From Paenibacillus sp. KS-LC4 (GTDB lineage Bacteria > Bacillota > Bacilli > Paenibacillales > Paenibacillaceae): a DNA stretch of 64,000 nucleotides. Positions 59,126-64,000 of this stretch are shown piece after piece (position 1 is the first letter of the stretch; every line of letters begins with the position of its first letter). The position numbers were made by a program, and so were the translations under genes. A model generated the notes under the pieces. That model was not told the DNA's origin, searched no databases, and saw nothing but the letters and a program-made list of their open reading frames with translations. The stretch is taken from the NCBI RefSeq assembly GCF_036894955.1, contig NZ_CP145905.1, positions 5,851,001 to 5,915,000 of the forward strand, written 5' to 3'.

Positions 59126-60223
59126 TTAGTTATAGTAATTAACTGTAGGCGCAGGCTCAATTCCATTTGCATAATAGTAATTCAAGCTACTAACAAAATC
59201 TATGACCTTGTTCGTATTCAAATCATAAACCAAAATATTAGGATTTCCGATCGTATCTAAAAAGCCAAATCTTCTCGGTGTCGTTAATCCTTTTGTATCC
59301 ACAAAGGTTTGAAAATATTGCGTTGGAGGACCTGAAGCGAAGGTCGAATAGTGATACGTGAACAAGGTATCTTCCTTCAATACAATAAGTACAGCATTAT
59401 TGGAGCTTGCATAAGTAGACTGATAGTTTACCGCCGTCGTAATATAATTCACCCGTGCATCCGAAATGCTATGCGTGCGTGAATTATAGCCGCCTCCATA
59501 TGAGAAGTAATATACTCTCTCCCAATCAAGCTGCGGATTGCTATTTGCTGCATCCGATGTATTTGCGATTCGCTTATTGTTGAGATATAAGTCATTATTC
59601 GCATACTTCCATACAACGGATTGCAAAAGACTTGAGCTTTGAGTAAAAGATATGGCACCACTTGGAGCGGAAGCATTGGACTGGATATTGTAGGCTGCTC
59701 CTACTGTGCCTGTTGAAGTAACTAGAAGTCCAAAATCACCTGCTGGCAAGTTATTTGCCGCCGACAAATTGCCGCTTGTATTGCCAATCCCCGACGGATA
59801 AGCGGTGCCCGTGCTCCAATCAATTTGATAGAGATCTACACGGTAGCTGGCATTGGTAGATTCCGTCCGAAAAATAATGCTGCGCGGCGTAGCCACGCTG
59901 AAGAAATAAAAATTTTGCGGGTTGCTTGCCGTTAATGAGCTGCTATGGAACAGAAGATCGCCTTCCACATTATAATTCAATCGGCTTGCTGGATTAGCTG
60001 GCTTAGGCTTCTGCAAAAGCTCTGACGGACTAAGCGCTATACCGCTTTCCCAATCTGTGTGTATACTTCCTACCTCCCCTATTACCTCAGGCTCTACTTG
60101 AACAGTAGGCTGCGGCACCGCAGAATTGGAAGGGACGGCTTCGGCTGAAATAGGAAGAGCCATTACGAAAAATAGCAGCAGCACTATAAAAGGCGTTGTC
60201 ACGTATTTTCTTTTTAACGTCAT
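59126..60223 (-). CDS. Secreted hypothetical protein with PPC-like domain
   Basis: The start is ATG 60223 with GGAGGT 7 bases upstream; the frame is open to 60271. The 365-residue protein has a signal peptide of about 28 residues (MTLKRKYVTTPF, hydrophobic run, ISAEAV). A Pro/Val-rich segment follows, then a beta-sandwich of PPC type (about 85-185: NFYFFSVATPRSIIFRTES, LPAGDFGLLVTSTG). The rest is rich in Asn, Tyr and Ser and not recognised. It is exported and probably wall-associated. No neighbour points to a role. Confidence 0.78.
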   Translation of the reverse strand: MTLKRKYVTTPFIVLLLFFVMALPISAEAVPSNSAVPQPTVQVEPEVIGEVGSIHTDWESGIALSPSELLQKPKPANPASRLNYNVEGDLLFHSSSLTASNPQNFYFFSVATPRSIIFRTESTNASYRVDLYQIDWSTGTAYPSGIGNTSGNLSAANNLPAGDFGLLVTSTGTVGAAYNIQSNASAPSGAISFTQSSSLLQSVVWKYANNDLYLNNKRIANTSDAANSNPQLDWERVYYFSYGGGYNSRTHSISDARVNYITTAVNYQSTYASSNNAVLIVLKEDTLFTYHYSTFASGPPTQYFQTFVDTKGLTTPRRFGFLDTIGNPNILVYDLNTNKVIDFVSSLNYYYANGIEPAPTVNYYN

Positions 60224-60581
60224 GGATGGTACCTCCATTATCTTAATTATTTTTTCCTCCAAAAATAACATGCATCATATGACCATAACTGATTATTCCC
60301 CACTAAAAAATGAACGCCTCCCCTATCTGCTTATTAGGTTAAATCAATTATGTTATAAAAAAAGAAAATTATGTTAATCTCAACTTATAGTTTAATCTAG
60401 TTCCAAATAACATTCAATACATTTTTAAACAAAAATTTCTTTTATATAGGAATAATAGATCCCATAGAAAGCAGACTGCACGCTGGATAAAGCTTGACGG
60501 CGGTTCCAGCCTCGTTTTAAAATATAGTTAGCCGACAAACTAATTATAGACCTGTATGTTCAAATAGAGAGGGGTGCCGCT
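60224..60581 (+). promoter_or_regulatory. Gene-less gap with MarR-type promoter/operator (60494-60548)
   Basis: TTGACG (60494-60499), 18 bases, TAAAAT (60518-60523) is a sigma-A promoter. TATAGTTAG-8 bases-CTAATTATA at 60523-60548 is an inverted repeat with one mismatch that covers the transcription start, as expected for MarR autorepression. The rest (60224-60480) is AT-rich with nothing recognisable beyond the promoter region of the secreted-protein gene. Confidence 0.78.
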
Positions 60582-61040
60582 ATGCCATTACGCAGAGGGC
60601 CTGACCATATTTCTCGGATTCTCCGCCATTTAACCCGCCAGCATCAGAAGCAGCTGCATGCCCAGCTTCAGGACTATGATCTTTATCCCGGACAGCCGCC
60701 GCTTATGTTCGCCTTGGAGCGTGGACCGGGACGGAGCCAGAACGAGCTGGCACAGGAGCTTGAGATTAAAGCGGCAACGCTGACCGTGATGCTGAACCGC
60801 ATGGAGAAGAATGGTATTGTCCGTCGGGAAGCCGATCTACGCGATCAGCGCGTGTCCCGCATTTTTATGACCGACAAAGGAGAAGCGATGCTTGGCAAGC
60901 TGCGCGAGACGCTTCACCTGCTGGAGGAGCAGTCTCTACAAGGCTTCGGCGAGGAAGAAAAACAAATGCTGAAAGGGATGCTGCACCGAATTGGCGATAA
61001 TTTAAACGCGATGAATCCTACCGAGGATAATCAGAATTAG
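60582..61040 (+). CDS. MarR-family repressor of the ABC exporter operon
   Basis: A 152-residue winged-helix protein. The core is GRSQNELAQELEIKAATLTVMLNRMEKNGIVRREADLRDQRVSRIFMTDKG (about residues 50-100 in two parts), which holds the recognition helix and the wing (DLRDQR). GAGGGG precedes the ATG. It is first in an operon with the two exporter genes, 12 bases before the first. It probably represses all three through the repeat at 60523-60548 and releases on drug binding. Confidence 0.93.
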   Translation: MPLRRGPDHISRILRHLTRQHQKQLHAQLQDYDLYPGQPPLMFALERGPGRSQNELAQELEIKAATLTVMLNRMEKNGIVRREADLRDQRVSRIFMTDKGEAMLGKLRETLHLLEEQSLQGFGEEEKQMLKGMLHRIGDNLNAMNPTEDNQN

Positions 61041-61052
61041 AGGAAGTGGACG

Positions 61053-62798
61053 ATGATCAAGCTTGCGCGATATTTAAAGCCTCACTGGATGGCTGTATTG
61101 CTCGCCCCGCTGCTGATGGTTTTGGAAGTGTGCATGGACCTGCTCCAGCCTAAGCTGATGGCGAGTATTGTCGATGAGGGCATCATAAAGGGCGATTTAA
61201 GCCATATCAAAATAACAGGCCTATATATGCTTGCAGCCGCATTGATCGGCCTGATTGGAGGGGTTGGCTGCACGGTATACTCCAGCATCGCCTCGCAGAA
61301 ATTCGGCGCTGATCTGCGCGGCGATTTGTTCCGCAAGGTACAGACCTTTTCCTTCCAAAACCTGGATGAACTAAAGACTGGATCATTGATTACGCGACTT
61401 ACGAGCGATATTGTCCAGCTCCAGACGATGGTGCAAATGCTGCTGCGCATTTTTGTCAGGTCGCCAATGCTGGCCATTGGCAGCATCATTATGACGATTG
61501 CAATTAGCCCTAAGCTGGCGCTCATTCTCGCCATTATCGTTCCGCTGCTGTTCATCGTCATGTTTGCCCTTATTCGCTCTACACTTCCGTTGTTTGCAAG
61601 CATGCAGTCAAAGCTGGATGCGGTAAACACGGTGCTTCAAGAAAACTTCACCGGCATTCGGGTCGCCAAAGCCTTTGTGCGCTCCAGCTATGAAAACGAA
61701 CGGTTTGGCCGTGCCAATCGCGATTATACAGGCTCGGCTATTAAGGCGATGCAATTGGTTGCCATTAATATGCCGATTCTCACTTTTATTTTGAATGCGG
61801 CGATTGCTGCCGTGCTTTGGTATGGCGGTCTTGATGTACAGAAGGGCTCGCTGCCTGTAGGCGATTTAATTGCTTTTATCAATTATGTGACACAGGTCAT
61901 GATGTCGCTGTCGATGATCGGCATGATGCTCGTCCGCTTCTCAACGGCGAAGGTATCTGCACAGCGCGTGCAGGAGGTGCTGAATACGTCATCGGAAATT
62001 CGCTCAGCCGAATCGCCCGCCCAACCTAGTAGCGCGGCGGGAGAAATCGTATTTGAGCATGTTTCATTCGCTTACGCAGGTGCATCTGCGCCTGAAATGG
62101 CATATGAGCTGCGCGACATTAGCTTTACGGCGAAGCCGGGACAGACGCTCGCACTGATTGGCGCAACCGGAGCTGGCAAGTCTACGCTCGTCAATCTGAT
62201 TCCGCGGCTATACGAGGCTACGCAAGGTCGCGTGCTTCTGGACGGCATTGATGTGCGCGACATGGAGCTTGGAAGCCTGCGAAGCCATATTGGCATCGTG
62301 CTTCAGGAGTCGATTTTGTTCACGGGTACAATTCGTGAAAATATTTGCTTCGGCAAGCCAGAGGCCACCGAAGACGAAATGCTTGCCGCCGCTAGAGCAG
62401 CGGCAGCCCATGAATTTATTACCCGCCTTCCCGAGGGCTATGACACGCAGCTTGGCCAGCGCGGGGTCAATTTGTCTGGCGGGCAGAAGCAGCGGCTTTC
62501 CATCGCTCGCGCGCTGCTCCTCCAGCCGTCGGTGCTTATTCTCGATGACAGCACGAGCGCCATCGACATGGGAACGGAGGCGCAGATTCAAGCAGCGCTG
62601 CGCAAGCTGATGCATGGACGAACCAGCATTATGATCGCGCAGCGCATCTCCTCCGTCATCGACGCCGATCACATTATCGTGCTTGATGAGGGGCAAATTG
62701 CCGCGCAGGGCACTCACGATGAGCTGCTTCGCTCCTCTGGGCTTTATCAAGAAATTTACCAGTCGCAGGCTGGCAAGGAGGCGACCGTTCATGGCTGA
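61053..62798 (+). CDS. ABC exporter half-transporter (heterodimer, first subunit)
   Basis: A 581-residue protein with six membrane helices (about 15-300) and an ATPase domain. Walker A is GATGAGKST, signature LSGGQKQRLS, Walker B SVLILDDSTSAID. The residue after Walker B is Asp where Glu is catalytic, marking this as the subunit with the degenerate nucleotide site of YheI/BmrC/TM287-type heterodimers. It overlaps the partner gene by 8 bases. Multidrug export is the usual role of this group. Confidence 0.93.
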   Translation: MIKLARYLKPHWMAVLLAPLLMVLEVCMDLLQPKLMASIVDEGIIKGDLSHIKITGLYMLAAALIGLIGGVGCTVYSSIASQKFGADLRGDLFRKVQTFSFQNLDELKTGSLITRLTSDIVQLQTMVQMLLRIFVRSPMLAIGSIIMTIAISPKLALILAIIVPLLFIVMFALIRSTLPLFASMQSKLDAVNTVLQENFTGIRVAKAFVRSSYENERFGRANRDYTGSAIKAMQLVAINMPILTFILNAAIAAVLWYGGLDVQKGSLPVGDLIAFINYVTQVMMSLSMIGMMLVRFSTAKVSAQRVQEVLNTSSEIRSAESPAQPSSAAGEIVFEHVSFAYAGASAPEMAYELRDISFTAKPGQTLALIGATGAGKSTLVNLIPRLYEATQGRVLLDGIDVRDMELGSLRSHIGIVLQESILFTGTIRENICFGKPEATEDEMLAAARAAAAHEFITRLPEGYDTQLGQRGVNLSGGQKQRLSIARALLLQPSVLILDDSTSAIDMGTEAQIQAALRKLMHGRTSIMIAQRISSVIDADHIIVLDEGQIAAQGTHDELLRSSGLYQEIYQSQAGKEATVHG

Positions 62799-64000
62799 TC
62801 CAAAGCATGTCTCTGGCAGCGAGCGCACGCAAGCTCCAGCAGCATCGCCTGCTTTGCCCAACCTCGGAATGCGTGGAGGCCCTCCGGGCATTTCATCTGC
62901 AAAAGCCAAGCCCAAAAACACGTTCCAGACGCTGCGCCGGATATGGAGCTACTTGGGCCGCTACCGTGCAACGCTAATGAGCGTGCTGTTTGCAACGATA
63001 GGAGCAACGCTGCTGTCGCTCGCCGCGCCATACCTCATCGGCTACGCCATTGATCAATATATTATTCCTCGAAGCTATGACGGACTGCTGTCGCTATGCT
63101 TTCTGCTGCTTGCTGTATATGCGGGCAGCTCCGTGTTGACCTGGCTCCAGCAGAAGCTGGTGGTGAGCGCATCCCAGAATACGGTGCTGGATATGCGCCG
63201 CGACCTGTTCGGACGATTACAGCTGCTGCCGCTTCGCTTCTTCGACGGCAAGACGAACGGGGAACTCATGAGCCGAACCACGAACGATATCGAAAATGTC
63301 TCCAGCACGCTCAGCCAAAGCGTCACGCAGCTGTTATCCAGCGTCATCATGCTTGCTGGATCACTGGCCATTATGCTGTCGCTCAATGTGTGGCTGACTC
63401 TGCTCAGCATGGTTACGATTCCGCTCGTGCTGCTGTTCACCCAGAAGGTGGCGGGCTTCACTCGCCGCTTCTTCTCCAAGCAGCAGCAGCATTTAGGCGA
63501 GTTGAACGGCTTTATCGAGGAAACGGTAGCCGGGCAAAAGGTCGTTCAGGTGTATCGCCGCGAGCAGCGTGCTGCGGAGCAATTCGATAAAATGAACGGC
63601 GAGCTTACGAATGCCAGCATTCAAGCGCAAATTTATTCGGGAACCATCGGACCGTTCATGAACGTGCTGAACAATCTCAGCTTTGCGCTTATTGCCGCTG
63701 TTGGCGGCTGGATGGCGCTGAAGGACTGGACGACAGTCGGCATCATTGTCAGCTTCTTGAACTACTCCAAGCAATTCCAGCGCCCGCTTAACGAGCTGGC
63801 GAATCAGTTCAATTTGCTGCAATCTGCTGTGGCGAGCGCGGAACGCGTATATGAGCTGATTGATACCGATACGGAATACGAAGGAGACGGCAACAAGCAG
63901 CTTGAAGTCTGCACCGGCCATGTCCGCTTTGACGATGTATCGTTCGGCTATCGAGAAGGGCATCCGATCTTAAGCCATGTATCGCTGGAAGTAAAGCCCG
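62791..64000 (+). CDS. ABC exporter half-transporter (second subunit, cut by window edge)
   Basis: ATG 62791 overlaps the end of the first subunit gene. 403 residues are visible: a Pro/Ala-rich head of about 45 residues (LGMRGGPPGISSAKAKPKN), six membrane helices (PYLIGYAIDQYI, RTTNDIENVSSTL and so on) and the beginning of the ATPase domain (VRFDDVSFGYREGHPILSHV). The cut comes just before Walker A. The proline-rich extended head is typical of YheH/BmrD-type partners. It should carry the canonical catalytic site. Confidence 0.93.
   Translation, partial: MADPKHVSGSERTQAPAASPALPNLGMRGGPPGISSAKAKPKNTFQTLRRIWSYLGRYRATLMSVLFATIGATLLSLAAPYLIGYAIDQYIIPRSYDGLLSLCFLLLAVYAGSSVLTWLQQKLVVSASQNTVLDMRRDLFGRLQLLPLRFFDGKTNGELMSRTTNDIENVSSTLSQSVTQLLSSVIMLAGSLAIMLSLNVWLTLLSMVTIPLVLLFTQKVAGFTRRFFSKQQQHLGELNGFIEETVAGQKVVQVYRREQRAAEQFDKMNGELTNASIQAQIYSGTIGPFMNVLNNLSFALIAAVGGWMALKDWTTVGIIVSFLNYSKQFQRPLNELANQFNLLQSAVASAERVYELIDTDTEYEGDGNKQLEVCTGHVRFDDVSFGYREGHPILSHVSLEVKP

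Overview
The window looks like a chromosomal segment of a Paenibacillus-type Firmicute. The support is RNase J1, a Btr-like AraC/binding-protein iron regulator, a DesK/DesR-desaturase set, strong AGGAGG-type ribosome binding sites, classical sigma-A promoters and a coding GC content of about one half. There is no rRNA, tRNA, CRISPR array or prophage. One intact insertion sequence is present.

Layout. 1-6.1 kb: an alpha-mannoside-type locus on the minus strand (GntR/LacI-type regulator, GH125 mannosidase, sugar-binding lipoprotein, two permeases, the last cut by the window edge). 6.2-11.2 kb: small and regulatory genes, including a kinase-like protein, a ykkC/ykkD efflux pair under a TetR repressor with a clear operator, a stalk-domain protein, a YiiX-like hydrolase and a DUF3139 protein. 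11.4-17.9 kb: an Fe(III)/phosphonate-type ABC importer with a beta-CASP-like metallo-hydrolase and a divergent LysR regulator. 18-23.6 kb: a secreted CYTH-like protein, RNase J, a membrane protein, hisC, a Yip1 protein and an acetyltransferase. 23.6-34.3 kb: siderophore genes marked by four Fur boxes, interrupted by the des-desK-desR cold-response set and an inositol-phosphatase gene, and ending with an unusual AraC-lipoprotein fusion, a nitroreductase remnant and a duplicated small membrane protein. 34.4-36.1 kb: an IS3-family element inserted in the loop of the glnS terminator. 36.2-37.8 kb: glnS. 38-52 kb: six glycosyltransferase-type genes, a 1061-residue protein built of 69 thirteen-residue repeats, and two small beta-rich proteins. 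52-64 kb: glutathione peroxidase, DUF2252, CcdC, a dioxygenase/RCC1/MFS-cupin operon, a decayed toxin-antitoxin pair, a secreted protein, and a MarR-controlled heterodimeric ABC exporter cut by the window edge.

How the genes work together. The most interesting unit is 38.0-52.0 kb. The repeat protein is the first gene of a minus-strand operon followed at once by three paralogous glycosyltransferases that carry TPR-like tails. Three more sugar genes converge on it, and two small proteins that share its N-terminal motif are divergent from it. None of the three structural proteins has a signal peptide. My inference is a glycosylated surface or spore-coat filament system. The iron section shows one regulator already fused to a binding domain beside a free binding protein, and a second locus where an AraC gene has run in frame into a lipoprotein gene that still keeps its own Fur box and start.
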